Positions 42,237 through 53,838 of a DNA stretch of 64,000 bases are shown here, piece after piece; within the stretch, counting starts at the first letter, position 1; every line of letters starts with the position of its first letter. Both the position numbers and the translations under genes were made by a program. The notes beneath the pieces are model-generated. The model did no database searches, had not been told where the DNA came from, and saw nothing but the letters and a program-made list of their open reading frames with translations. The DNA is from Ixodes scapularis (lineage: Eukaryota > Arthropoda > Arachnida > Ixodida > Ixodidae), in the NCBI RefSeq assembly GCF_016920785.2, contig NW_024609846.1:107932831-107996830 (forward strand), read 5' to 3'.

Positions 42237-44668
42237 AAATACTCCAGAAGCCGGGCGAAGACGTGATAAATGCAATAACAAAAACGGCTTGACATAACAA
42301 AAATAACAATTTAATTAAACGTTTCGCCTCCCATGCGGGAGGCATCTTCAGTAGAGCGCAGAGCGAGTGAGAGTCGCACAAAAAAGTTCGGTTATTTAGG
42401 CATAAAGTTTGTGTACACGTCCGGCAGGGGGCCACGGTTCTTGTTTACCAGCGATGAATCACTTCCGCGTTTGTCGTTCTGGATGAACCAAGATTCCAGC
42501 AGCTTCCTCGGTTCCCACCTTTTATCCCTCCCAAGGTCGATGCCTTGTCAATGTCAAATTGGTGTCCTGACGTCCATGCGTGGTCGACGAGTTCGGACTT
42601 GAAGCGGGTGGCGATCCCGTGCGTGTTCTTTTAGTCTTGTTTTTCTTTTTTGTGCCGTCGCTCCAATGTAGGAAGCGTCACATTCCTTGCACGGTACCTG
42701 GTAGATCACGACCCTTTCTGCCTCTGGCGGGGTCGGGTCTTTTGGCTTGGAGATAACATTGGCGATTGTTCTGTAGGGTTTGTATACAGTTCGTACTCCC
42801 AACGGCCTAAGGCCGCGTCCCAATGCCTCCGAAACCCTTAACGTAACGTGTTCGTTCGGCTCGATTCAGGCGCCGATGGGACATTTGTGTGTTGGTCAAC
42901 AAGAACGCATTGCTCTTAATAAGTTGAAGTCAGACAGCTCCATCATGATTTTAAAGGCCGACAAAGGAAAAAGAACCGTTGTGCTTGATAGGGATGACTA
43001 CATGAAGAAGATGTATGAAGTTATAAACGACAGTCACTATTTCGTGAGGCTATCAAGAGATCCCGCAGCTAAGTCAGAAAGAGAGTACGCATCAGTGACG
43101 ACCCATACCGTCGTCTCTTCTCCTTTGACGCCGTGACACCCAAGATGTATGGACTCCCCAAAATTCACAAACCGGGTTGCCCCCTACGCCCGATTGTATC
43201 TTTTAATAGTTCATCCACTTACAGCCTTTCCAAATATCTGGTTATGATTCTGAGCCCTCTTACAAGAAAAAATGAATTGAGCGTCCGGAATTCCCATGAC
43301 TTTGTTGAACTTATACGCGGTCAGACCCTGCTACCGCACGAGGCTATGGTATCCTTTGATGTGATTTCATTATTTACGAATGTCCCCAACGACCTGGCGG
43401 TTGATGTCGCCCGTGACCGGTCGTTGGCAGACCAGTCGTTGTCCACTCGCACAACCCTCCTTGTTGAAGACGTTATACTCCATTTGCGTTTTTGTCTCAA
43501 CCAGTGTAATCTTAGTTTTAATGGGGACATATATCATCAGGTCAGCGGATGCCCTATGGGGAGTTCAGTTTCCGTAACCGTCCCGAATCTCGTCATGGAA
43601 TATGTTGAGGAAAGGTAATGTCTAGCATTTATTTCCCCGTGAAGTTCTACCGTCGTTATGTCGATGACACTTTTGTAATGGTTAACAGAGAGAACGTAAC
43701 TGATTTTCACCGCAATTTGAATAGTGTCCACCCCTCAATTCAGTTCACCTGCGAACATGAAACCGATAGTACCTTGCCGTGTTTAGATGTACGTGTGTAT
43801 AGAACTAGTGAACCTTTTTTTTAAAATGGAGACATCCGTATATCGTAAACCATGTGACAGACAAAACTTTCTTGACTACCACTCTCATCACCCTACTCAA
43901 CACAAAAGCTCAGTTGTAAGATCGTTACTTCATCGTTCAGAAACTGTCCCATCTAAGTCAACACTTAGCATTCAAGAACTTAGCCATGTGCGGGAGGCTT
44001 TGAAGAAACGTAACTACCCCGACTGGTTTGTCAATCGCGTTAAGAAACAAATGTCCCGTCGGCGCCCGGATCGAGCCGAACGAACACGTGACGTCGTGTG
44101 CATCCCGGAGGCATTGGGACGCGCCCTTAGGCCGTTGGGGGTACGAAAGAACAATCGTCAATGTTATCTCCATGCCAAAAGACCCGACTCCGCCAGAGGC
44201 AGAAAGGGGCGTGATCTACCAGGTGCACTGCAAGGAATGTGACGCTTCCTACATTGGAGAGACGGGACGAAAAAGAATAACAAGACTAAAAGAACACGCA
44301 CGGGATGTCGCCAATTCCACGAACGTCACCCGCTTCAAGTCCGAACTCGTCGACCACGCATGGACGTCAGGACACCAATTTGACTTTGGCAAGGCATCGA
44401 CCTTGGCGAGAGATATAAGGTGGGGACCGAGGAAGCTGCTGGAATCTTGGTTCATCCAGAATGACAAATGCGGAAGTGATTCATCGCTGGTAAACAAGAA
44501 CCGTGGCCTCCTGCCGGACGTGTACACACACTTTATGCCTAAATAGCCGAACTTTTTTGTGCGACTCTCACTCGCTCTGTGCTCTACTGAAGATGCCTCC
44601 CGCATTGGAGGCGCAACGTTTAATTAAATTGTTATTTTTGTTATGTCAAGCCGTTTTTGTTATTACAT
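42237..44668 (+). mobile_element. Nested Penelope-like element in R
   Basis: Mirror of 30456-32899, with the same 15-bp duplication (42222-42236 and 44669-44683). The main body is on the plus strand: 42780-43136 (N-terminus), 43133-43618 and 43618-44242 (RT with YVDD near 43657), then 44028-44546 (GIY-YIG, intact through its stop in this copy). An inverted GIY-YIG end lies at 42823-42360. Frameshifts are present but differ partly from L. Confidence 0.83.
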
Positions 44669-44683
44669 AAATTAGGAGCGCAA

Positions 44684-44940
44684 CCGAGACATTTTCTCCC
44701 GTGAATGACGATCGGGTGCTTGGACTCCGAAGCAGCTCTTTCGGCGTCCATTTGATGTTCTCGGAGTCGGTCGTTGAGGCATCGCCCCGTTTGCCCGATT
44801 TACCTGGTCCCGCAGGACAGGGGGATCGCGTACACTTCCTTCGCTTCCTCTCCTTCCGCCAAGATTTCTCTTTCCGGTACTCCCACGGAGCGGGCGGGTT
44901 TTGAGGGTGAAGCCGAAAATAAAGTTCGCTCTTTCCACTT
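44684..44940 (-). mobile_element. Older PLE fragment in R, part 1
   Basis: Mirror of 30186-30455: the GIY-YIG core, degraded by substitutions. It shows that the PLE nesting predates the separation of L and R. Confidence 0.75.
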
Positions 44941-45801
44941 TTTTTTGCGTTTCCTCCTTTCCTGCCCTCCTTTCCTCCCTTCACCGCCCTCCCCCGAGGG
45001 GCCAGCACGGAGAATGGATTAGGAGACGCCTCCGTTAATCCGGCATAACCCGCCGTAGAGGGGGCGTGCTGCTTGACTAAAGTTTATCTCGCTGCAGAAA
45101 AAAAAAAAAAAATAAATAAATAAAAAAAGAAAAAAGAAAACACGTCGCGGACAGCGATTTAATGCGCTTTGCCGGATGCGTAACGCTTCGTCCGCCTTGA
45201 ACAAGCTGGTATGCATTGGACTAACATTTTTCGAAGCGCGGCAGGTTTAGTGTAGGTCCTATCATAATGGTCCTGCAAGACTTCCCTGTCCGCCACAAGC
45301 TAGCCAATAATTCAAGGACATAACGACGGCAGCGTATTCGAACAGTGTAAAATAAAATGTATATAATGTTTATAAGAACACCATCGTCTTCACTGCTTGG
45401 CTTTCAAATTTTTAGCGCCGCAAATAATCGTAATCAAACTATTTTTATGATTGAAGACCCCTCGTCGTGCATCGAACCCAAAATTACGCTTACCTGAAAC
45501 ATGATTCGGCGCGGGAGCAACTCAAATCACCGTAATTTTTTTTTTAACGTGGATTTTGCTTTAACGTGGATTTTGCTTTCCAACTGAGGTACCACTGGCA
45601 GAACACGAATCGCATACTTGGAAGGATCTGAAAACTCATACAGCTGGTTGAGTGAATGCAATACTATCGCATTCGTTGAAGCTCGATTGGTTGATTCGAA
45701 CTTCATCAAATCACACGCACCCATTCTCCCTATTTCTGTTTACCCAGTCATAGTCGTTCCCTCACGATGCAATACGAGTACAAGTAACGGCAGTTTACGC
45801 A

Positions 45802-46149
45802 ATGTTGACGATACACAGCCGTGATCGCACGGTTTTTAGAAGCGCTATAAAACGAGCACAAGCGTCGAATTTCGGTACTCTGATTGATTTCTGTCTTCCC
45901 GCCGTGACACCACACGAGAAAAGCGATTTCGTTCTGTCTGTGAAACTAGGAACAAAGAAATCAAGATATAATGCCGTAATAAAACAACGCGAAATGGATC
46001 TCTGCAGCCAATACCCAACCGTTCGCGAGGTGACTGGGCAAAAACATATATTACCTCCATGCCTTTACCCTCTGCGCACCGCCAGAGAGAGTCATACAAA
46101 CTCCTTTGCGCTATTATCACACGATTGCATTTGCAAGCCGGTAGTTTGA
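45802..46149 (+). other. Unrecognised ORF in R, frameshifted counterpart of 28776-29345
   Basis: 115 codons matching the N-terminal part of the L ORF, ending early through an indel near 46125. Confidence 0.3.
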
Positions 46150-47569
46150 CTCGGCTGGGATTCGTCCCTTCTGACTTTCATAGCTCTCTATGAAACCAGA
46201 AAGGTAGATACTTTTCTCCATTGGGTTGGTTTGCCCGGGGCCTCCAGTTATTTACGGCCAAAATCACACTAGAGGCGCTTCAGCAATGTTCACTCTGGTC
46301 GACACACGTCCTCCTTAAAAATGCCTGTCGTCAACTCTTTCCCAAAAGATACTTGAAGAGCCAATCTTAGAGACCGACGGATAACGAGGCCTTAGACCTC
46401 AAAGAAATTATAACACAAATTTGGCGTCGTCATTCCCAAACTGGTTGCCGGACGAAATCCAGGGTTGGTAATAGTAACATGAGATACGTACGGCAGAATT
46501 CCCTCATAAATAAAATGATTTGGCTAACGCCAATGTAACGCGAAATAGGTGCAAAGAGTTTTGCGATACGAAGCGTAAACCGAAAAAAAGGAAAAAAAAA
46601 GAGAGAAAGAAAGACTGAAGAAAAGGAGAAATTAGAAAAAAAATCGCTGGTGACTTGGCCAAAAAAAATTCTGTTCATGTGATTTTTCTTGTCACGTGAA
46701 CAAACAAAAACAAAACGAAAAAAAAATAACACGAGAAAAAAAACCATCCCCTGCCTGGTTTCGAAGCTAGGCCCTCTTGATCGTGAAACTAGCGCGCTAT
46801 CCGTTGCGCCAACATAACTTTTTTTTTTCTTTCTTTATTGCAAGTTGCTCCAACATAACTCTGCCTGTAATGCTCACGCATTCCCACATCATAGGCGAAA
46901 GCTTAGGTGCCTTCGCAGTTTTTTATGCATGTGTTATTTTTATTTGTGGCAAGAGTTCACGTCCAGAATGCTTTTAGAGTTTTCGACCAAAACGAGTTTT
47001 CTTCATCCGAGTCACCTTCTAGAACCAGTAGACCGCACTGGGTCGTCCGGCTAATCAAGCAGCTATTTTCAAATTCTCTGGCGTGCCCGTCCTCGGATCC
47101 GAGGTCGCCGTTTGACAAGCTTATCTTTCTTCCACCTGGTAGCCGGAACCCCCACGGCCAGCTTTGTTCCGTCCCCACTCCCTCTGGAGAGGATGGCTCG
47201 CCCCGAGGCTAATCCCATTCTCTAAACCTCTTTCCATCCAACGCTTGACCTTTCCCTCCCCGTCCCCCAGCTTCGGGAGAGAAGGTTCTTCTCTGCAGAA
47301 GGTCCCGTTTGTACAGCGGCCTTTAAAGTTCAAAGATTGTCCTGTCTTTATCGTCCCTTTTGTGTCTCCACTTTTTAATGTTTAAAAAATATCAACACGC
47401 TAAAATAGTACAATTTCAGGGATTTCATTTTCATCCCCCAAGAGTGATGCGGGAACCGCGCCATAGAGCCACGGTCGTTTCCGCACTTTGTTATCGCTAG
47501 GATTTGACAGTGCTCAATCACAATGCAAGACACGCACAGATCCGCGCTCGCTTTTGCAATGCGCCGCCT

Positions 47570-47702
47570 AAAGGGGTGTCCAAACAGGACACGACTCCGA
47601 CAAATCGTGAAAATTGAAGCGGGCTTGAAGCGGGCGCGTCCACTTCAATTTTCACGATTTGTAGGAGTCGTGCGTTTTGTAGTGTCCTGTTTGGACACCC
47701 CT
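47570..47702. repeat. Foldback MITE in R
   Basis: Mirror of 27438-27570, with palindromic arms AAGGGGTGTCCAAACAGGAC. Confidence 0.85.
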
Positions 47703-48306
47703 TAATCATGATATATCTCGTTGAGACGTGCGCACATCCGTCTTGCGCAGTGTTAGCTCAATGGCAGCACTTTCTGTAAAGGCGGATTCACACCGGGGAT
47801 AGCAGTCGCGCGATCCAACTAAATCGCATCGCAAAAAAAAAAAGAAAAAAAAAGTAATTAGTTGGTCAATTTGGCGTGCGCGATGAGCGAGTCCAATGCT
47901 TTCGTTGGCGAGTCGCGTCTCAAAAACTCTCGCTCCGAACGCCGTTGGTAGGCTCGGCCTCTCCACGACTAGAATGCATCGCAAAACGTCCGGTCAGCAA
48001 GCGACTGCTCAAAACACGTCACTTTTTGCCCGCGATGGTATCTTTTGCGATGAAAGTTATGTCGCGACTAGATCGCATCGCCGGTGTGAACGCGCCATAA
48101 TGTCGAACCAGTCTCACGGCGCGTCCCGATATTTGCTTGTGTACCTACGCGCGAGTAAAACATCTGGCACAATTTGCGTTTGCAAAGCCTGCTCCAGCCG
48201 CGTCAAAACATTCAGCCAACCTTTGGACTGCAGAAATCAAGAGACAACCAATATAAGATAAAGTTGCCAGCCGAATAAAACTTGATTTCTATTTAATTAA
48301 GATGAA

Positions 48307-50168
48307 GACCATCGTCGGCTCCAGCTCACAATCAACAACTTGGTCAAATGGGCTGATGTCAACGGTTTTAAATTTTCTCCTGGGAAGACCGTTTGTGTGA
48401 GTTTCTCTCGTCGTCGCGGAGTTTTGCACGAACCTTCTCTGACTATGTATGATGTTCCTATCCCGGTGAAAACTGAACACAAGTTTTTAGGTCTTATATT
48501 TGATTCCAAATTGACTTTTGTTCCGCATGTCAAGAGCCTGAAGATGAAGTGTTTTAAATCACTTAATATACTTAAGGTCCTATCGCATGTGTCCTGGGGT
48601 GCTGACCGTCTTTGTCTCTTACGTATCTATCGGTCGGTCGTTCGATCCCGACTTGATTACGGTTGTATTGTGTATGGCTCTGCCCGGACATCGGTTCTCA
48701 AAATGCTGGACCCTGTTCATCATCAGGGGCTGCGGCTTGCTACTGGGGCTTTTCGCACATCTCCTGTCCTCAGTCTATACGCAGGAGCAAACGAGCTCTC
48801 TCTGGAGAAAAGAAGATATGAACTGGGCTTCATATATTTTATGCGAATTAGATCGGTTCCTAACCATCCAACCTTACACTGCATGGAACAAATACGCTAT
48901 AAGCGAACTTTCAGTAATAAGCCTTCAGTTGTTCCACCTCTTGCCATGAGGGTTCGCAATTTGGCGGAGTCTGTAGGACTGGACGTGTTGCCTCCAGTTG
49001 TACAGTACACGAGTTCGGCAGCCCCTTAAGATCCAGTTCCCATTCAGTGCGAACTGGAGCTAACGAAATTCAACAAAAAAGACACTCCTCGCGAAGTCCT
49101 GAGGCAAGAATTCCTTGAACTCCAAGAACGGTATCACGGTTTTATAAGTTTCTACACTGATGGTAGTAAAACTGATTCCTCTGTGGGTTGCGCAGTGATC
49201 GGGCCTGGGATGCAGCTTGTCCGGAGAATTAATGACAGTGCCTGTAGTCTTACGGCAGAGCTCTATGGCTTACTTCTCGCCACAGATAAGATCGTTAAAC
49301 AAAAGCTTCACAAGTCAATTGTCTACACCGACTCATTTAGTGCTTTACGAGCTCTTGCCAGAGTGGAAGATGGTCGCAATCCACTTGTAATAGAAATAAG
49401 GAACAGGCTAATTTCAGCCACAAAACGGAAGGAAAAAGTAATATTATGCTGGCTTCCTTCACATGTTGGAATTGCCGGAAATGAGGATGCTGACAGAGCA
49501 GCAAGTACAGCTAAGGATCGAGAAGTCGACCTGTGGAAAATACCTTACAGAGATTATAGACATGTTCTGAAATTTTCCATAAGACGCAAGTGGCAAGAGG
49601 AATGGGACCGAGAAATAAACAATAAGTTGCACGCAGTAAAACCACTATTTCAGGAATGAGAGAGTGCACGTCATCGCGAGCGTTTTTATGAGGTGGTTTT
49701 GTGTCGACTGCGAATTGGTAATACCCGTCTTACCGATGGGCATCTTTTGCGTAGGGAGGATGCTCCGGAGTGTGAACACTGCCACATTCCATCAAGCATC
49801 CTACATATCTTACTTGTATGCCCTTTGTATGACCAAGTACGCCACAGACACTTTGCTAAGGTTTACCAAAAGCATACACCATTACATCTCTCCCTTTTAC
49901 ACAGTGATGAGCCGCTGATTCCACACAAGTGTGTTTTCAACTTTCTTAAGGATACAAGACTCCTGCACCAGCTATAATTTTAATAGTTCGTCGTATTCAT
50001 TGCCACATCTTATGCGCTTGTACTTTCATGATCAATGTTTTATTAAATCACAAGGTACTATAGCTCTTTCTTCTTTTTAACCTTGATTTCAGCAACAGTT
50101 CTAGTAGTTGGTGCATTATAGCATTGGTCGCTGCTGCGCCACTAAACCCCAAGCAATGAATCAATCAA
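48307..50168 (+). mobile_element. LINE B, 3' part
   Basis: Resumes inside RT downstream of the active site and runs to a 3' end GCGCCACTAAACCCCAAGCAATGAATC, with target duplication AAAGGTTAGAGA at 50169-50180. The endonuclease and the RT fingers and palm (about 2 kb expected) are missing between 39673 and 48307. Confidence 0.82.
48313..49977 (+). pseudogene. LINE B ORF2 C-terminal part: RT end, RNase H, zinc knuckle
   Basis: One frame throughout with in-frame stops at 49027-49029 and 49657-49659. The RT end has NNLVKWADVNGFKFSPGKT and HKFLGLIFDSKLTF. The RNase H has FYTDGSKTDSSVG (Asp), LTAELYGLLLA (Glu), YTDSFSALRAL (Asp) and WLPSHVGIAGNEDAD (His, Asp). The terminal knuckle is CEHCHIPSSILHILLVCPLY. 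RT thumb plus RNase H is typical of the I/Jockey-related LINEs abundant in ticks. Confidence 0.88.
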
Positions 50169-50180
50169 AAAGGTTAGAGA

Positions 50181-51336
50181 GATGAGTAACATCAAGGTCT
50201 TGTTTCTTTATACGCTTAGGACACTGTAGCTGTAATAAAGAAAAAAGATAGCCACACAACATATTCAAAATGACGTGCAATGCAGTAGAAATAAAGCACA
50301 ATACTACTTCACAACGTCAATCTAGCCCTATGCACAGGAGCTATGTTAGTCAAAACATTGAACCCCATTTCTTTGTTTTAGTAATAGGAGGAAGCATGCA
50401 TAAGCCCAAACAAAATGTACGCTATACAGTGGCTAATAGGGTTAGATTTCAGCGTGCATGCCCTAATTGTTTCGTAATTTCACGCCACCAGTAAATCACT
50501 TTCACTTGTTTTAGGATTCTCAGACCATCAGCAAATCGCTTTAACTTGATTTATGACGATGCAAACCTGTAGAGGTAATGTCACCTCTTTCTTGCGGTAC
50601 TTTTAGTAAGGTGACACAAGGGCTGTGGTCACTACCATTAAGGTGGTTTTGTTGCTTATGATGTTGCCACAGCCAGGCTGCTTTATGCACTAAATAAATG
50701 AACACTACCTCTTGAAATCACGCCTTTAAGATGGTATTTATTCGTGTGGGATACTAACAACTTTACCAACTCTCGTTGTTGCAACTACTCGCCTGTCAGG
50801 TAAGCAATGACTGCATCGTGCTACGCTGCATAAAGAAGTCATGAAATGAAGTCTTCCTGTTCTATCATCAACCATTTGTTGCGTTAAAAGTCTGGCTATA
50901 GTGGTATGACAGTGTTGTCCTGCCCCTAAAAAAGCGACTTTTGATCCCTCTGCTCCTGTGTGCTAAGAGGGTGAAACACTATTTTCTCAACGGTAGAGGG
51001 ACCTGAAGCATATGAATAACAGTACTGGGCAGAGCCTCTCCTGAAAAATCGATTGACTTGCTTCACTACATTGAGATTGTCACTACCTGCAACTACATTA
51101 TCAGGTGTTTAGATTGCAAATCCATAATTAGATTTTGGGCCCACCAGCACTGTCATCCTGTCAGTAAATAAATATCAGCTTTTATACAGATCAAAAACAA
51201 ATTAAGATTTGCAACGTACAGTCAGAGGCGTCTTGGGCAACGACACTGTTTGTGTCTGTGCGAGGGGGGGGGGGCAGGCAAACTCAGCAGGATCTCGATA
51301 ATACAAATCCCTTCCACCCCACCCAGTCCCCTCACT
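50181..51336. other. Non-coding stretch, no gene recognised
   Basis: AT-rich. A run of G near 51265-51277 lies just before the TTAA element. No supported exon. Confidence 0.55.
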
Positions 51337-51340
51337 TTAA

Positions 51341-53153
51341 AGGGACCATGAAATGATTTTAAAATCTAATTTCATCCACCGCACGTCGTAAAAGGTGTGA
51401 AAAGAAACACAAAAACACAAAACTAGGGAGCCAAAAAAAATTATTTGCTATAGAACTTTTAAAAGAAAACTGGACTCTTTTGCGACTTCTTTCCTTCGAA
51501 AGCTCTGCTTTTTCACTACGATGCATCCGCAGAAATGGAGCACGTCAGCCGAATCCACGTCGCCTATTGGGTAAGAGCCTACCTCACCAGCACCGCGATC
51601 GTAAACAATAAATAGCCGGCGAATGTTTCCTAAAAGTTTTGTTAAATAATATTCAGACCCACATTTTGTAGCATAATGAGAGATGTGTGGCGAAAATTGC
51701 CAAATTTGATAATGCTGAGAGCCAAGCGCCATCTATCGTGTGGTAAACGAAGCAACTACTGCGCGTGCGCTGTAGGGCAGGCCTGGCAGGGCCGACACTT
51801 CAGAACGGTTATTTCCTTTGGTTTCCTTCCTCTCAAAACACTGACTGACTGAACCTTTATTTTTCTACGTGTTCATCTCGCGCGTGCCGACTTCAAGCAG
51901 CAAGAAAAAAATGTACTTAAAACAGACCACGACGAACAAGAACGCTGGATCCACAAACACCCGAGAAGAGCGACAACAGCCGCGAATCGCGCTCCGACGA
52001 AGCTCTCAGAATATAGGCCTAGCAGGCACTCCGACTCGGCGCAGCGTTGCTTCGTCGCAAGACCGTCTGTCTGCCTGCGACCGGCTGGCGTGCTGAATGG
52101 AATATGCCCGCGCTACCCTTGTGGGGTACCCTTGTGGACCCTTCCCGTATAATAGTTTGATCGCTGACCTCAATTTTACGTTAAGAGGTGAGGTCAATCT
52201 CTTCCCCTTGTTTTCCGAGGCAGTGTTGACGAACACTCGTCGAAAAGGGACCCTCGTCGATTCTCTCGTCTTGTTTTGTGTGATATAGAGCTGGAATAAA
52301 CGCGGTATGGATTACCTTCGTAACACGGTATGTACACTTTGTTATTGGTATGCCATTTTTATCCTGACAGACTGCAGGTCACTGTCGAGCTGTAACAGTT
52401 CGTGAGAGGTATACGTGCAATACCGGTCCAACCTTTCTTTACCGAGTGTCGCGTCAGTATCGAGTGCAATCGTAAAAGATCGGTCCCGAAGCGCTTACCA
52501 ACAGCGCGAATACAGCACTTCCATCAAACGCGCGCGTCCGCTCCGAGTGTTAACAGGTATTTACGTGGCTCCTGCTGACACTCGTAGTTCAAACGTATCT
52601 TTTTTAACGTCGGCTCGCTCCTGCATCTCCGAGACCGCGAAAAACGCCGCGGCAATTTGTTTCCATCTACGTCGCTTTGCAAACGACTGACACTGGCCGC
52701 CTTTTGCCAACAATGACAGTTGGGTTGACTTCTGGAGTCTTCACCGGAAGACTCGCTGCACTTCCCAAGAGGCATACCTGTGTATGGGACTAGTCCATTG
52801 CTGTCGCTGTAGCGCAACATATCTCGTTGAATTTCGCTCAGCTGCGATGCGGCGATGAGAGGCGCCGATTCAGAAAATACATCGGTGACTTCGGCGCAGT
52901 AAAACCTACCGGCGCACCCCAACTCGTCGCCGCTAATGCTCCCATCTCCTACTGCCGAGAGAAGTTCCGGTTCCGGAAATAGCGTACGTCACGGCTTGTT
53001 TTGCGGTCAAGAAAAAGTCGATATTTCATTAATTTTTTGTGTAGAAGTTAATAAACCGAGACGAAAACGGATGCCTGTTCGGCATTCAGTGAACATTGGC
53101 GGTTTAATGTAAAAGTTATCTGGAAAAAGTAAAAAGGTCATTTCATGGTCCAT
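51341..53153. mobile_element. TTAA-flanked TIR element, 1.8 kb
   Basis: TTAA at 51337-51340 and 53154-53157. The ends AGGGACCATGAAATGA and (reverse strand) ATGGACCATGAAATGA are inverted with one mismatch. The 631-bp element at 33061 shares the terminal pattern and similar sub-terminal text. It holds an unexplained 132-codon minus ORF. A piggyBac-like or Kolobok-like class is inferred from TTAA. Confidence 0.82.
52524..52922 (-). other. Unrecognised 132-codon ORF inside the TTAA element
   Basis: The first 80 residues (RFYCAEVTDVFSESAPL, EIQRDMLRYSDSNGLVPYTG) have ordinary protein composition and a CHC pair. The rest is basic. It may be an N-terminal fragment of a transposon protein or a captured host exon. 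No transposase catalytic motif was seen. Confidence 0.4.
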
Positions 53154-53373
53154 TTAAGTGATCCAAATATTAACCGGCAAAGCAATTTGGCACTACGTGC
53201 TGCGCCGTCTAGCGGCTGCAAAATAAAACACTGGGTAGGCCAGGACAGCCCGGATCGCGGGGACTGCAGGCAGGTGCATTTAGAAAAACACTTGAATGAG
53301 GCATTTTGGATCGGCGTCAGCCTTTTTGGGAACCGTTCTTCTTAAAAGTAAGTCCCGGCTTCACGTCTCCATG

Positions 53374-53447
53374 AACCCAGTGGGTTCCTGTGGCATCATG
53401 CCTACTCCTAGAAGAGTAGGCGAAATGCCACAGGAACCCGCTGGGGT
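53374..53447. repeat. Hairpin, 23-bp arms with inner stem
   Basis: AACCCAGTGGGTTCCTGTGG pairs with 53425-53447 with two mismatches. Inner GCCTACTCCT and AGAGTAGGC extend the stem. Confidence 0.85.
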
Positions 53448-53690
53448 CATTTTTTGGGCAGAGTCCGTACTAAAATGTCAGATCGGAGCGGTTCCAGTTC
53501 GGGTCCGCGGGGTTCTAAACTTCTGGACAGTTCCGATCAGCGCGATTCTGGGTGTAACCAGTCGGATCCAATGAGACGCAACGCACTGGAATCGCACGGT
53601 GATCGGAGAGTTTGATCCGCTCCCCTTGTTCCAGTAGGGTCTAGTCCCAGCCAGCAGGCGCGCATATGCGTGACTGGAGAAGGGGAGAGA

Positions 53691-53724
53691 GGGGTGGTGG
53701 CGGGGGGGGGGGGGGGGGGGGGGG
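53691..53724 (+). repeat. Long G run, possible G-quadruplex
   Basis: About 23 consecutive G preceded by GGGGTGGTGGC. It creates spurious poly-Gly frames. The length is likely unstable or misassembled. Confidence 0.85.
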
Positions 53725-53838
53725 ATGGCGGAGAACTTCCGCGGTCTCTCGCATGTCACGTGTTAGGGACAGGCGCATCCGCTACGCGGGCGCTGCGAGC
53801 GGGCGTTCTCTGCGCGCACGCCTGGCTTCGTCTCCGAG

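Larger units (their letters stand above)
39674..48306. mobile_element. Element R: truncated inverted relative of element L
   Basis: Begins with terminus CCCAGGTAGCACGCCAGAGG at 39674 and runs as the reverse complement of 36210-26835 of L. It lacks the distal 860 bp of L (the left minisatellite and terminus) and the 631-bp TTAA element. It ends at TTAATTAAGATGAAGACC, where LINE B resumes. Point differences, small indels and microsatellite changes separate the arms. Confidence 0.85.

Noticed and set aside
26835..48306. A single inverted segmental duplication of host DNA
   Set aside because: The two arms begin at transposon termini and lie in two different LINEs, L being flanked by TA and LINE B by its own 12-bp duplication; two insertions fit better.
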